Source of the DNA: Solirubrobacterales bacterium 67-14
GTDB lineage: Bacteria; Actinomycetota; Thermoleophilia; Solirubrobacterales; 70-9
Length of the DNA: 64,000 bases
Assembly: GCA_001897355.1 (NCBI GenBank)
Contig: MKST01000005.1
Coordinates: forward strand, 36,889 to 100,888
Direction of reading: 5' to 3'
Shown here: piece by piece, positions 53,072 to 61,025 of the stretch
Layout: each line of letters starts with the position of its first letter
Numbering within the stretch: the first letter of the stretch is position 1
Notes under the pieces: model-generated
Database searches by the model: none
What the model was told of the DNA's origin: nothing
What the model saw: only the letters and a program-made list of their open reading frames with translations
Position numbers and translations under genes: made by a program

Positions 53072-53662
53072 CTAGAAGCCGCCCGGATGGCGGGCGGCGA
53101 AGCGGCCCGGCGTCGACCGGGGGCTCGTGCTCCAGCCGGGGCCGTTGCCCGGGGTCATCGACGTGTCGAAACGGAGGCCGGCGACGATCATGTAGGCATG
53201 GCTGGGGTTTGAGTAGACCGTGATCCACTTGCCCTTGCCGCGTTGCTGCCAGCGCATGTAGCCGGTCGAGGCCATCGGGTAGGAGACGAAGCGGCCGCCG
53301 CGTAGGGCGAAGCTGACGGAACCAGAGCAGTCGTAGCCGCTGTCGAAGAACTTGCCGTGGCCGCCGCCCCAGCGATAGGGCTTGTTGCGGATCCGGTTGG
53401 CCCAGTTGATGACCCGCTTGACCCGCGCCGGGGCGCTGGCCGGGGCATAGGCCTTGCCGTTGATCAGCCGGGCCTTGCGGATCGGCTTGCACTTCGTCGC
53501 GCCGAGCGAGAGGCCGCCGCTGGATGAGGAGGCCTGGCAGGAGGCCGCGGCGGGCGAGGGCGAGCCAAGGACAAAGGTCAGGCAGCAGGCGAGCAGGCCG
53601 GTGAGGCCGATCGCGAGGCTGCGGACGTACGTTCTCTGGTTGTCAGGTGTCGAAGGGAAGAT
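53072..53662 (-). CDS. Secreted NlpC/P60 (C40) peptidoglycan hydrolase, probable ATC start codon
   Basis: NlpC/P60 enzymes cut peptide bonds in peptidoglycan stems. The frame is open from a stop at 53690 down to 53072. A signal peptide is plain (VRSLAIGLTGLLACCLTFVL, then SPAAAS). The catalytic domain has PYRWGGGHGKFFDSGYDCSG with C112 and PSHAYMIV with H155 (counted from 53662). No ATG, GTG or TTG exists in frame before the catalytic domain. A strong AAGGAG (53669-53674) lies 6 bases before an ATC codon at 53662, giving 196 residues with an intact signal peptide. A sequence error is the alternative. A c-di-AMP riboswitch lies directly upstream. Confidence 0.85.
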   Translation of the reverse strand: MFPSTPDNQRTYVRSLAIGLTGLLACCLTFVLGSPSPAAASCQASSSSGGLSLGATKCKPIRKARLINGKAYAPASAPARVKRVINWANRIRNKPYRWGGGHGKFFDSGYDCSGSVSFALRGGRFVSYPMASTGYMRWQQRGKGKWITVYSNPSHAYMIVAGLRFDTSMTPGNGPGWSTSPRSTPGRFAARHPGGF

Positions 53663-53674
53663 GCCGATCTCCTT

Positions 53675-53800
53675 TTCGTGCCTGCGGGGTTAGCTGACGG
53701 ACTAGCGCTCTAGGAGTCGCGCTCTCACTCATCTGAGTGGGTTCGCCCCAACTACCTGGGTCCCCCGCTTCCCGGACCATGAGGCCCTGGGAACTCGGCG
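53675..53800 (-). ncRNA. Cyclic di-AMP riboswitch (ydaO/yuaA class)
   Basis: On the minus strand, just before the NlpC/P60 gene, the conserved blocks of the ydaO aptamer appear in order. AAGCGGGGGACCCAG (complement of 53756-53770) is followed by TTGGGGCGAACCC, then a variable arm, then GTCAGCTAACCCCGCAGGC near 53678-53697. The last block is the hallmark of the family. The gene's AAGGAG follows within a few bases. The class is known to control cell-wall hydrolases (NlpC/P60, Rpf) in actinobacteria, normally switching expression off when c-di-AMP binds. The 5' boundary is approximate. Confidence 0.88.
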
Positions 53801-53900
53801 TATCGGTTTTCAGAAAAACAAACTGTAGAGGATTTCTTAATACTTTGCTAACAAACCCGTGGATGCGACCAAGTTGCGGTCTTCCTCTAGGCTTTTGCCG

Positions 53901-54611
53901 ATGAAACCCGCTCGGCATAGAGAAGTCACGTTTGAGCCTTTCGAGGCTTCGGCCATTTCCAATTACGAAGCCAAATTCAAGGCGGCGGAAGAGGTGGCGG
54001 CGATGGCCGAATCGGGCCAGGTGATCGGGGCTGGGTCGGGCTCGACCGCTTTCCTGGCGGCGCGGGCTATCGCCGCCCGGGTACGGCACGGTGAACTCCA
54101 CGACATTCGTCTGATCCCGACCTCGATCGAGTCGGAGTTGACCATCACCGGGCTCGGTCTGGTCCAGGCCGACTTGGCCGAGGTCGCACCGGACTGGCTT
54201 TTCGACGGTGCCGACGAGGTCGACCCGGACGGCAACCTGATCAAGGGCCGGGGCGGGGCGCTGTTCCGGGAAAAACTGCTGTTTTCCGCTTGTCAGCTCC
54301 GCCGGGTGCTGATCGATCCCTCGAAACGGGTGGACCGCCTCGGCATCAACTTCCCCGTGCCCATAGAGGTGGTGCCACGGGCCACCTCCGTCGCGACGGC
54401 CGGGCTGAAGGCACTGGGCGCAACCGAGACGACGATCCGGACCGGCTCCGGCAAGGACGGCCCGGTCTTGACCGAACAGGGAAACCTACTGCTCGACTGC
54501 CGTTTCGACCAGATCGAAGACGGCCTCGAAGACCAGATCAACCTGATCACCGGAGTCCTCGACTCCGGCCTCTTCCAGGGCTACGCCCCCGAGATAGTCG
54601 AAGCTAGATGA
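53901..54611 (+). CDS. rpiA: Ribose-5-phosphate isomerase A
   Basis: RpiA interconverts ribose 5-phosphate and ribulose 5-phosphate. The ATG at 53901 gives 236 residues; a GTG at 53859 in frame is possible. Motifs are IGAGSGSTAFLAARAIA (phosphate-binding GSGST), TSIESELTITGLGL, LFDGADEVDPDGNLIKGRGGAL with the catalytic Asp residues and the conserved KGRGGA lysine, and FPVPIEVVPRA. The N-terminal 15 residues are an extension. The gap between it and the divergent NlpC gene holds the riboswitch. Its end overlaps the convergent ABC permease by 8 bases. Confidence 0.95.
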   Translation: MKPARHREVTFEPFEASAISNYEAKFKAAEEVAAMAESGQVIGAGSGSTAFLAARAIAARVRHGELHDIRLIPTSIESELTITGLGLVQADLAEVAPDWLFDGADEVDPDGNLIKGRGGALFREKLLFSACQLRRVLIDPSKRVDRLGINFPVPIEVVPRATSVATAGLKALGATETTIRTGSGKDGPVLTEQGNLLLDCRFDQIEDGLEDQINLITGVLDSGLFQGYAPEIVEAR

Positions 54612-55380
54612 TCAGGCGTTTGGTCATGCGGTTGATCGCCAGCCGCCACATGACCAGGGCGAGCGTCAACAACCCGGCGAAGCGCAGCGCGTCGACCGGA
54701 TCCAGGCCGAAGCAGGCGCCGCGGACCAGTTCGACCAGCTGGTAGAGCGGGTTGAACTGGGCGAGCACCTGGAGGCCGTGGGGCAGCTGTTCGATCGGGA
54801 AGAAGGTGCCGGCGACCAGGAAGAGCGGCGTGATAACCAGGGTGGTCACGTAGTTGAACTGGTCGATCTTCGCGACCGAGGCGGCGACCGTGATCCCGAA
54901 GGCGGCGAAGGCGAGTGCCGTGACGAAGGCGAAGACCGGCACCAGCAGCATGGTCGGCTCGGGGTCCAGGCCGAAGAACATGGTCACGAGCAGGGGAAAG
55001 CAGCCGAAGACGGCGGCGCGCAGCCCGATCCAGAGCATTTCCGCGGTGACCAGCTCCTCGACGTCGACCGGGGCCGCCAGGATCGCGTCATAGGTGCGTT
55101 GGAAGCGCTCCTTGACGAAGGTTCCGAACATGGCCGGCAGCGCGGAGGAGAAGACCACCGCGGTGGCGACCAGGCCGGTGCCGACGAACTGGACGTACTC
55201 GACCCCGTCGACGTCGGCGACCAGGGTCGTGCCCAGGCCGAGCCCGAAGGCGAGCAGATAGACCACCGGCTCGAAGGTGCTGGTGAAGACGGTCGACTTC
55301 CAGAAGGTCCGGAAGTTGGCCATCTCGCGGCCCATCACGGCGAGGATCACGGCCGGCTCCAGCCGGCGGATCGGCCTCAT
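54604..55380 (-). CDS. ABC-2 type transporter permease (NodJ-like)
   Basis: 258 residues with six transmembrane helices and the ABC-2 signature near the end (TTLVITPLFLVAGTFFPIEQLPHGLQVLAQFNPLYQLVELVRG). The first third has KSTVFTSTFEPVVYLLAFGLGLG, typical of NodJ/DrrB-like exporters. The adjacent ATPase gene overlaps its start by four bases. The pair should form an exporter of an unknown lipid, polysaccharide or drug. Confidence 0.92.
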   Translation of the reverse strand: MRPIRRLEPAVILAVMGREMANFRTFWKSTVFTSTFEPVVYLLAFGLGLGTTLVADVDGVEYVQFVGTGLVATAVVFSSALPAMFGTFVKERFQRTYDAILAAPVDVEELVTAEMLWIGLRAAVFGCFPLLVTMFFGLDPEPTMLLVPVFAFVTALAFAAFGITVAASVAKIDQFNYVTTLVITPLFLVAGTFFPIEQLPHGLQVLAQFNPLYQLVELVRGACFGLDPVDALRFAGLLTLALVMWRLAINRMTKRLII

Positions 55381-56279
55381 TCCGCCTCCTCGCCGGTCAG
55401 CATGACGAAGACGTCCTCGAGCGAGCCGGCCCGGTGGACCGCTTCCTCGGGGATCAGCCCCGGCGGTGCAGTCTCGGCCGCAACGATCGCGATCGCCGGC
55501 CCGGCCGCCCTGACCCGGAGCCCGGCCTCTTCGACCTCACCGCGAATCTCGGTCAGGCGATCGGGTGGCCCATAGACCTCGGCGGTGCGCTGACCGGCGT
55601 GTTCGGTGATCAACTCGGCCGGGGTCCCGCGGGCGATCACCTTGCCGGCGGCGACCACCGCAACCTCGTCGGCCAGCCGCTCGGCTTCCTCGATGTAGTG
55701 GGTGGACATCAGGATCGTGGTGCCCCGCGAGCGCAGACCGTCGATCAGGCTCCAGAGCTCGGTCCGGATCTGCGGGTCGAGCCCGACCGTCGGCTCGTCG
55801 AGCAGCAGCAGCTTCGGCTCGTGGACCAGTCCACGGGCCAGCAGCAGCCGCCGGCGCATGCCGCCCGAGAGTTTGTCGACGGCGTCCTTGCGGCGGTCGG
55901 TGAGCCGGGCGATCTCCAGGGTCCGATCGACCGCCGCCCCGACGTCGGCGACCCGGTAGAGGCGGGCGAAGACGGCCAGGTTCTCCTCGACCGTGACGTC
56001 GATGTCGAGGTTGTCGAGCTGCGGCACCACGCCCATTTCGGCACGGGCTTGCTTGGCGTCCTGCGGAAGTTCGAAGCCGAGCACCCTGATCTCGCCGGAA
56101 TCGGGGATCGCCTGCCCGGTCAGCATTTTCATCGTGGTCGACTTGCCGGCCCCGTTCGGGCCTAGCAGGCCGAGGCAGATGCCTTCGTCGACGACCAGGT
56201 CGAGCCCGTCCACGGCGTTGATCGGGCCGAAGCGCTTGGTCAGGCCATGGAGTTCGATCGCAGGCATCGGGGCAGTCAA
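55377..56279 (-). CDS. ABC transporter ATP-binding protein (NodI/DrrA-like)
   Basis: 300 residues with a full nucleotide-binding domain: Walker A LLGPNGAGKSTTMKML, Q-loop VVPQLDNLD, signature LSGGMRRRLLLARGLVHEPK, Walker B LLLLDEPTVGLDP and the switch histidine in MSTHYIEEAERLAD. A C-terminal 70-residue regulatory tail ends in the SLEDVFVMLTG motif of DrrA/NodI exporters. It is co-transcribed with the permease. It is divergent from the AI-2E-family gene, with a palindrome between. Confidence 0.94.
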   Translation of the reverse strand: MTAPMPAIELHGLTKRFGPINAVDGLDLVVDEGICLGLLGPNGAGKSTTMKMLTGQAIPDSGEIRVLGFELPQDAKQARAEMGVVPQLDNLDIDVTVEENLAVFARLYRVADVGAAVDRTLEIARLTDRRKDAVDKLSGGMRRRLLLARGLVHEPKLLLLDEPTVGLDPQIRTELWSLIDGLRSRGTTILMSTHYIEEAERLADEVAVVAAGKVIARGTPAELITEHAGQRTAEVYGPPDRLTEIRGEVEEAGLRVRAAGPAIAIVAAETAPPGLIPEEAVHRAGSLEDVFVMLTGEEAE

Positions 56280-56283
56280 TCAG

Positions 56284-56302
56284 ACCGGTCGGGCCGACCG
56301 GT
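56284..56302. promoter_or_regulatory. Inverted repeat between divergent ABC and AI-2E-family genes
   Basis: ACCGGTC (56284-56290) and GACCGGT (56296-56302) are a perfect inverted repeat with a 5-base centre, placed 4 bases before the ATPase start codon on the minus strand. It may be an operator or simply a hairpin. No regulator gene is next to it. Confidence 0.4.
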
Positions 56303-56337
56303 TTCGCCGTCTGGCCCCGGCAGTAGCCTGCGGCGAC

Positions 56338-57441
56338 ATGTTTGGTGCTCCCGACTGGCTTCGCAATGCAGGTACGAGTGCGTGGTTCCTGGTCGGGATC
56401 GCAATCCTGCTCCTGGCCCTGGTCTGGCTGGCTTCGCTGACCGAGGTGATCGTGGTGCCGGTGATCGTCGCCTGCATCATCGGCTCGGTTGGCTCACCGC
56501 TGGTTTCGCGCCTGAACCGTTGGCGGGTCCCTCGCTCGATCGGGACGGCCCTGGTGATGCTGCTGCTGGTCCTGATCGGAGCGGCCTGCGCGGTGATGGT
56601 CGTCAACGGCATCGTCAAGGAAGTGCCCGATATCAGCCAGGATCTAAACCAGGCCACCGACGACCTCAGCCAGTTCCTGGCCGACAAGGGCGTCGACCAG
56701 GAACAGATCGACAAGGCCAAAGAGGGGGCGAAGCAAGGGGCTGCTTCGAGCATCGGCACCCTGCTCCAGGGCTTCGCCTCCGGGATCTCGGGCCTCTCGT
56801 CGGCGCTCTTCTTCCTGGCGATGGTCCTACTCAGCTCCTTCTTCATGCTCAAGGACGGGCCGGTGATCCGGGCCTGGGCCGAGCGGGCGACGAGCCTGCC
56901 GCCACCGGTCGCCCGGCTGGTCTCGGGCCATGTCATCTCGTCTCTGCGCGGGTATTTCGCCGGGGTCACCATCGTCGCCGCGTTCAGCGCCGTGATCGTG
57001 ATGATCGGGGCGCTGATCATCGGCGTGCCGCTGGTCGCCACGATCGGCGTGGTGACCTTCGTCGCCGGCTACGTGCCTTACCTGGGCGCCTGGGTTGCCG
57101 GCATCTTCACCGTGCTGCTCGCCTACGGCTCCGGCGGCACCGATGCCGCCCTCGGCATGGCGGTGGTCCAGCTGCTCGCCAACGGGGCGCTGCAGCAGAT
57201 GATCCAGCCGTTCGCGATGGGCAGCACCTTGGGCATCCACCCGCTGGCGGTGCTGGTCGTGACGATCGCCGGCGGTGCGCTCTTCGGCTCGATCGGCCTG
57301 ATCATCGCGGCGCCGTTGGTGGCCGCCGCGAGCGGGATCGTGCGGGACCTCAAGGCGCTCGAAGCGAAAGAGGCCGGAACGGACGGCCAAGCGGACGGCG
57401 GTGCCGGGCCGGGCGCTGAACCGACAGCAAGCCCGACCTGA
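56338..57441 (+). CDS. AI-2E family transporter (PerM/YdiK-like)
   Basis: The ATG at 56338 gives 367 residues. Eight or so transmembrane helices surround a soluble segment (VPDISQDLNQATDDLSQFLADKGVDQEQIDKAKEG). Family landmarks are ACIIGSVGSPLVSRLNRWRVPRS, SSFFMLKDGPVIRAWAERA, VAGYVPYLGAWVAGIFTVLLA and the C-terminal MGSTLGIHPLAVLVVTIAGGALFGSIGLIIAAPLVAA. Despite the name, most members have no proven AI-2 transport; some are Na+/H+ antiporters. A polar Gly/Ala tail ends the protein. Confidence 0.9.
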   Translation: MFGAPDWLRNAGTSAWFLVGIAILLLALVWLASLTEVIVVPVIVACIIGSVGSPLVSRLNRWRVPRSIGTALVMLLLVLIGAACAVMVVNGIVKEVPDISQDLNQATDDLSQFLADKGVDQEQIDKAKEGAKQGAASSIGTLLQGFASGISGLSSALFFLAMVLLSSFFMLKDGPVIRAWAERATSLPPPVARLVSGHVISSLRGYFAGVTIVAAFSAVIVMIGALIIGVPLVATIGVVTFVAGYVPYLGAWVAGIFTVLLAYGSGGTDAALGMAVVQLLANGALQQMIQPFAMGSTLGIHPLAVLVVTIAGGALFGSIGLIIAAPLVAAASGIVRDLKALEAKEAGTDGQADGGAGPGAEPTASPT

Positions 57442-57461
57442 CCCCCGCATATGTCCGACCC

Positions 57462-58832
57462 TTACTTCAGCGTGCGGATCAGCTTCTTGTTGATGAATTC
57501 CTGGATGCCGTAGGTGCCGAGTTCGCGGCCGAAGCCGGACCGCTTGACGCCGCCGAAGGGCAGTTCGGCCCCGTCCAGGCCGACCCCGTTGACGAAGACC
57601 ATGCCGGTGTCGAGTTTCTCGGCCACTCGCTGGGCCTGGTCGGGATCGTTCGAGAACACGTAGGAGCCGAGACCGAACGGCGTGTCGTTGGCAAGCTCGA
57701 CCGCCTCGTCCTCGCTGGCCACCTTGTAGACCGTGGCGACCGGCCCGAAGAACTCCTCGCGATAGGCGTCGTTGTCCGGGCCCACGTCGGTCAGCACGGT
57801 GGTCGGGAAGAAGTTCCCGTTGCGCTCGCCACCGACCGTGACCGTCGCGCCCTGGGCGACGGCGCGGTCGAGCTGGTCCTGCAGCCGCTCGGCCGCGGTG
57901 GCCGAGGAAAGCGGTCCGATCGCGGTCTCGTCCGAGGTCGGGTCGCCCGGCTCGACCGCTTTCATCTTCTCGCTGAAGCCGTCTAGGAAGTCCTGGTAGA
58001 GGTCCTCGGTGACGATGAAGCGCTTGGCCGCGTTGCAAGACTGGCCGGTGTTGTCCAGGCGCGCATCGACCGCGGCCTGGATCGCCTCGTCGAGGTCGTC
58101 CGAGCCGAGCAGGATGAAGGGGTCGGAGCCACCGAGCTCCAGCACGACCTTCTTCAGGTTGCGGCCGGCGACCTCGGCGACCGCTGCGCCGGCCCGCTCG
58201 GAGCCGGTCAGCGAAATGCCGCGGACGCGGGGGTCGGCGATCGCCTCGGCGATCTGGTCGTTGGTCGCAAGAATGGTCTGGTAGGCCTCGGGCGGCATCC
58301 CGGCGTCATCCATCATCTTCGCGATCGCCGCGGCCGATTCGGGGCATTGCGGCGCCGGCTTGAGCAGCACCGGGTTGCCGACGATCAGGTTCGGGCCGGC
58401 GAAACGGGACACCTGGTAGTAGGGGAAGTTCCACGGCATGATCCCGATCAGCGGGCCCATCGCGGACTTGCGGATCACCGCGTTGCCGTCACCGGCCAGC
58501 AGGTCGATCGGCTCGTCGGCCAGCAGCTTCTCGGCGTTGTCGGCGTAGAAGCCATAGATGTCCCCGCAGAAGTCGATCTCGCCCAGTGCCTGCTCGCGGG
58601 GCTTGCCCATCTCGCGGATGATGATGTCGGCCAGCACTTCGCGGCGCTCGACGTGCAACTCACCGACCCGGCCGATGATCGCGGCCCGCTCGGCCACCGT
58701 CGTGTTCTGCGACCAGTCCCGGAAAGCTCCCTCGGCGGCGGCGATCGCCGCTTCGAGTTCGGCGTCTGTGATGGTCGGATACTCCTGGACCGTCTCGCCG
58801 GTGGCCGGGTTCACAACTGCGTAGTCGCTCAT
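57462..58832 (-). CDS. NAD(P)-dependent aldehyde dehydrogenase (succinate-semialdehyde type)
   Basis: The ATG at 58832, preceded by GGAGAT, gives 456 residues. The active-site glutamate is in LELGGSDPFILL and the nucleophile is C266 in NTGQSCNAAKRF. The cofactor-binding segments PWNFPYYQVSRF and LTGSERAGAAVAEVAG are present, and the C-terminus has ELPFGGVKRSGFGRELGTYGIQEF. The closest pattern is the GabD/Sad-like short succinate-semialdehyde dehydrogenases (VNPATGETVQEYP at the start). Specificity cannot be fixed from sequence. It is divergent from the csbD gene. Confidence 0.93.
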   Translation of the reverse strand: MSDYAVVNPATGETVQEYPTITDAELEAAIAAAEGAFRDWSQNTTVAERAAIIGRVGELHVERREVLADIIIREMGKPREQALGEIDFCGDIYGFYADNAEKLLADEPIDLLAGDGNAVIRKSAMGPLIGIMPWNFPYYQVSRFAGPNLIVGNPVLLKPAPQCPESAAAIAKMMDDAGMPPEAYQTILATNDQIAEAIADPRVRGISLTGSERAGAAVAEVAGRNLKKVVLELGGSDPFILLGSDDLDEAIQAAVDARLDNTGQSCNAAKRFIVTEDLYQDFLDGFSEKMKAVEPGDPTSDETAIGPLSSATAAERLQDQLDRAVAQGATVTVGGERNGNFFPTTVLTDVGPDNDAYREEFFGPVATVYKVASEDEAVELANDTPFGLGSYVFSNDPDQAQRVAEKLDTGMVFVNGVGLDGAELPFGGVKRSGFGRELGTYGIQEFINKKLIRTLK

Positions 58833-58970
58833 GAATCTCCAATCCTCGAATTGCGGCTTGCGGGGCACCGCAAAGTGCCTGTCACCAGCCTAGTGGTTGG
58901 TAGGTCCGGGCCGGGACGATTGACCGTCGATCCTGAGGGTACCCACGGGATGAACCCGAAAGGAGACGAG

Positions 58971-59147
58971 ATGAGCGATCACAAGACAGACGAGGCCAAG
59001 GGCCGGGCCAAGGAAGCGGCCGGTGCGATAACCGGCGACAAGGATCTGAAGAACGAAGGCAAGGCCGACCAGGCCGCTTCCTCCGTCAAGGAGAAAGTCG
59101 AAGGCGCGGTTGACAAGGTGAAGGAGAAGCTGACCGGCGACAAGTGA
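58971..59147 (+). CDS. CsbD-family stress protein
   Basis: 58 residues. The start is ATG after AAGGAGACGAG. The sequence DEAKGRAKEAAGAITGDKDLKNEGKADQAASSVKEKVEGAVDKVKEKLTGDK is the typical CsbD-like fold: charged, Ala/Lys/Glu-rich, helical and probably disordered in isolation. In Bacillus, csbD belongs to the sigma-B general stress regulon; the role is unknown. It is the only short gene in the ALDH-hydrolase gap. Confidence 0.9.
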   Translation: MSDHKTDEAKGRAKEAAGAITGDKDLKNEGKADQAASSVKEKVEGAVDKVKEKLTGDK

Positions 59148-59198
59148 CCGGAAGGGTGCGTAGGATCGTGCCGTGAGCCGGAACTTGAAGAGTGCCGA

Positions 59199-60113
59199 GT
59201 GAGCGCCGCCGATCTTCGCGCCTGGCGCGAGCGTGGTCGCTTGGTCGAGGCGACCCCGCTCGGCCACCGGGCGTTCCTGGTCGACGAGGGCAACCCTGCG
59301 GCCAGCCCTGATTCGACCCTGGTCCTGCTGCACGGGTTCCCCGAGTCGTCGTACTCCTATTCCGGCGCCTTTCCGTTGCTGGCCGGTTCGTTCGAGCGGG
59401 TGCTTTCCTTCGACTTCATCGGCTACGGCTTTTCGGCCAAGCCGACCAGCGGCTTCGCCTACTCGCTGATGGAGCAGGCCGACGTGGTCCTGCGGCTGCT
59501 CCGCGAAGCGGGCGTCACCGGCTGCCACTTCCTCGCCCACGACATGGGTGACTCGGTGATGACCGAACTGTTGGCCCGCCTCAACGACAATCGCCCGGAG
59601 TGGCTCGAGGCCGGAGCGTTGAGCGTCAGCTTCACCAACGGCAGCATGGTTCTCGGCGACGCCAAGCTCAGGGTGGGGCAGAGGGCACTGGTTTCCCCCC
59701 TCGGCAAGCTGCTGGCCCGGATCACGGACAGCCCCACGATCTTCGAGAAGCAGGTGGTCAGCGCCCAGGGCAACGACAAGCTGACCGAGGAGCAGATCCT
59801 CGACATGTACTCGGCCGCGAGCACCGACGCGCCGCGTGGCCTGATGGCCGAGCTGATCGGCTACCTGAAGGAGCGCCGCCGGTTCGAGGCCTCACGCTGG
59901 CTGCCGGCGGTCAGGGACTGCACCGCACCGGTGCAGATCTGCTGGGGCGGCGACGACGCGGTCGCGCCGGTCGCGATCGCCGAACGGCTCAAGGCCGAGG
60001 TCAAGCCGGAGGCGAAGCTGACCGTGATCGAAGGCCTGGGGCATTTTGCCCAGATCCAGGATCCACAGGCTTGGTTCGAGGCCCTGAGCCCGTTCTGGGC
60101 GGAGATCGCCTGA
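59199..60113 (+). CDS. Alpha/beta hydrolase with aspartate nucleophile (dehalogenase/epoxide hydrolase-like)
   Basis: 304 residues from GTG. The oxyanion motif is VLLHGFPESSYSYSGAFPLL, then FDFIGYGFSAKP. The nucleophile elbow is FLAHDMGDSV with D115, and the C-terminal histidine lies in EGLGHFAQIQDP. An aspartate nucleophile (HDMG/HDWG) is found in haloalkane dehalogenases, epoxide hydrolases and the MEST group, not in esterases. The cap region (about 140-220) is helical. The halide-stabilising Trp after the nucleophile is Met here, which favours epoxide hydrolase/MEST-like activity. Confidence 0.85.
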   Translation: MSAADLRAWRERGRLVEATPLGHRAFLVDEGNPAASPDSTLVLLHGFPESSYSYSGAFPLLAGSFERVLSFDFIGYGFSAKPTSGFAYSLMEQADVVLRLLREAGVTGCHFLAHDMGDSVMTELLARLNDNRPEWLEAGALSVSFTNGSMVLGDAKLRVGQRALVSPLGKLLARITDSPTIFEKQVVSAQGNDKLTEEQILDMYSAASTDAPRGLMAELIGYLKERRRFEASRWLPAVRDCTAPVQICWGGDDAVAPVAIAERLKAEVKPEAKLTVIEGLGHFAQIQDPQAWFEALSPFWAEIA

Positions 60114-60135
60114 GCGGCGCCGGCCCGCACACCGT

Positions 60136-60984
60136 TTACGACTTGGCCTGCTCCTGCAGCTGCCAGTAGCGAGCCAGGCCGGACCACATCCCTTCGAAGG
60201 GCCCGGCCCGCCAGTAGGTGTCGACTTCGTCGCCTTCGACCTGGTCTGCGAGCCAGCCGCGGATCCAGGCCGACATGCCTTCGGCGTCGGTCTCGCGGGC
60301 CTTTTCCGCGAACAGGTCCAGTGCCGCGTGCATCATCTCGATCTGCTTCTCGACGTCGGTTGACTGGCCGAAGTGCTGGAAGGCGATCCGTTCCGGCTGC
60401 CAGGCGCGGACGATCTCTAGCGACTCATGCCAGAGCGGCGGGTCGATGTCCGGCGGAGGGGTCGGCGGGAAGGCGGGGCCGCCCTCGATCCGGACCCCGG
60501 TCACGTCGCCGGTAAACGCCGTTCGGGTCGGCTCATGCAGGTAACAGACGTGGTGCTTGGCGTGGCCGGGGGTGTACTCGACCCGCCAGGGACCGTCGCT
60601 TTCGCCGCCCTTCAGGATCCGGATGTTCTGCTCCGGGACCGGGACGACCTCGCCCCACATCACGTCGAAGTACTCGCCGAACACCTGCCGGGCGCTGCTG
60701 ACCAGCCGTTCCGGGTCGATCATGTGCCGGGCACCGGCCTCATGCACCCAGACCTCGACCTCGGGGAACTTCTCGACCAGGCGGCCGGTCGCTCCGGCGT
60801 GGTCAAAGTGGATGTGGGTGAGCAGGATCGCCTGGGGGATCTCGTCGCCAAGCGCGGCCAGCACGCGGTCGACGGTCTTCTCGGCGCCGGGGTCGACGAT
60901 CACACCATCGAAGAGATGGGCGCCGATCGCTCCCGGCTGATCGAAATGGAAGAGGTCAACGGTTTCCGGGACGTCGCTGCGCAT
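60136..60984 (-). CDS. MBL-fold metallohydrolase
   Basis: 282 residues. The zinc-binding motif is THIHFDHAGATGRL, with further ligands in TPGHAKHHVCYLHE and FTGDVTGVRIEGG and a late histidine in AFQHFGQS. The second domain (LWHESLEIVRAWQPERIAFQHFG onward) is helical. This type includes lactonase-like and glyoxalase II-like hydrolases. It is convergent with the hydrolase gene and divergent from the Vps62-like gene, 41 bases away. Confidence 0.9.
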   Translation of the reverse strand: MRSDVPETVDLFHFDQPGAIGAHLFDGVIVDPGAEKTVDRVLAALGDEIPQAILLTHIHFDHAGATGRLVEKFPEVEVWVHEAGARHMIDPERLVSSARQVFGEYFDVMWGEVVPVPEQNIRILKGGESDGPWRVEYTPGHAKHHVCYLHEPTRTAFTGDVTGVRIEGGPAFPPTPPPDIDPPLWHESLEIVRAWQPERIAFQHFGQSTDVEKQIEMMHAALDLFAEKARETDAEGMSAWIRGWLADQVEGDEVDTYWRAGPFEGMWSGLARYWQLQEQAKS

Positions 60985-61025
60985 GCCGGCGAAATTACCG
61001 CACGACGAAGCAATAACCTTGCTCC

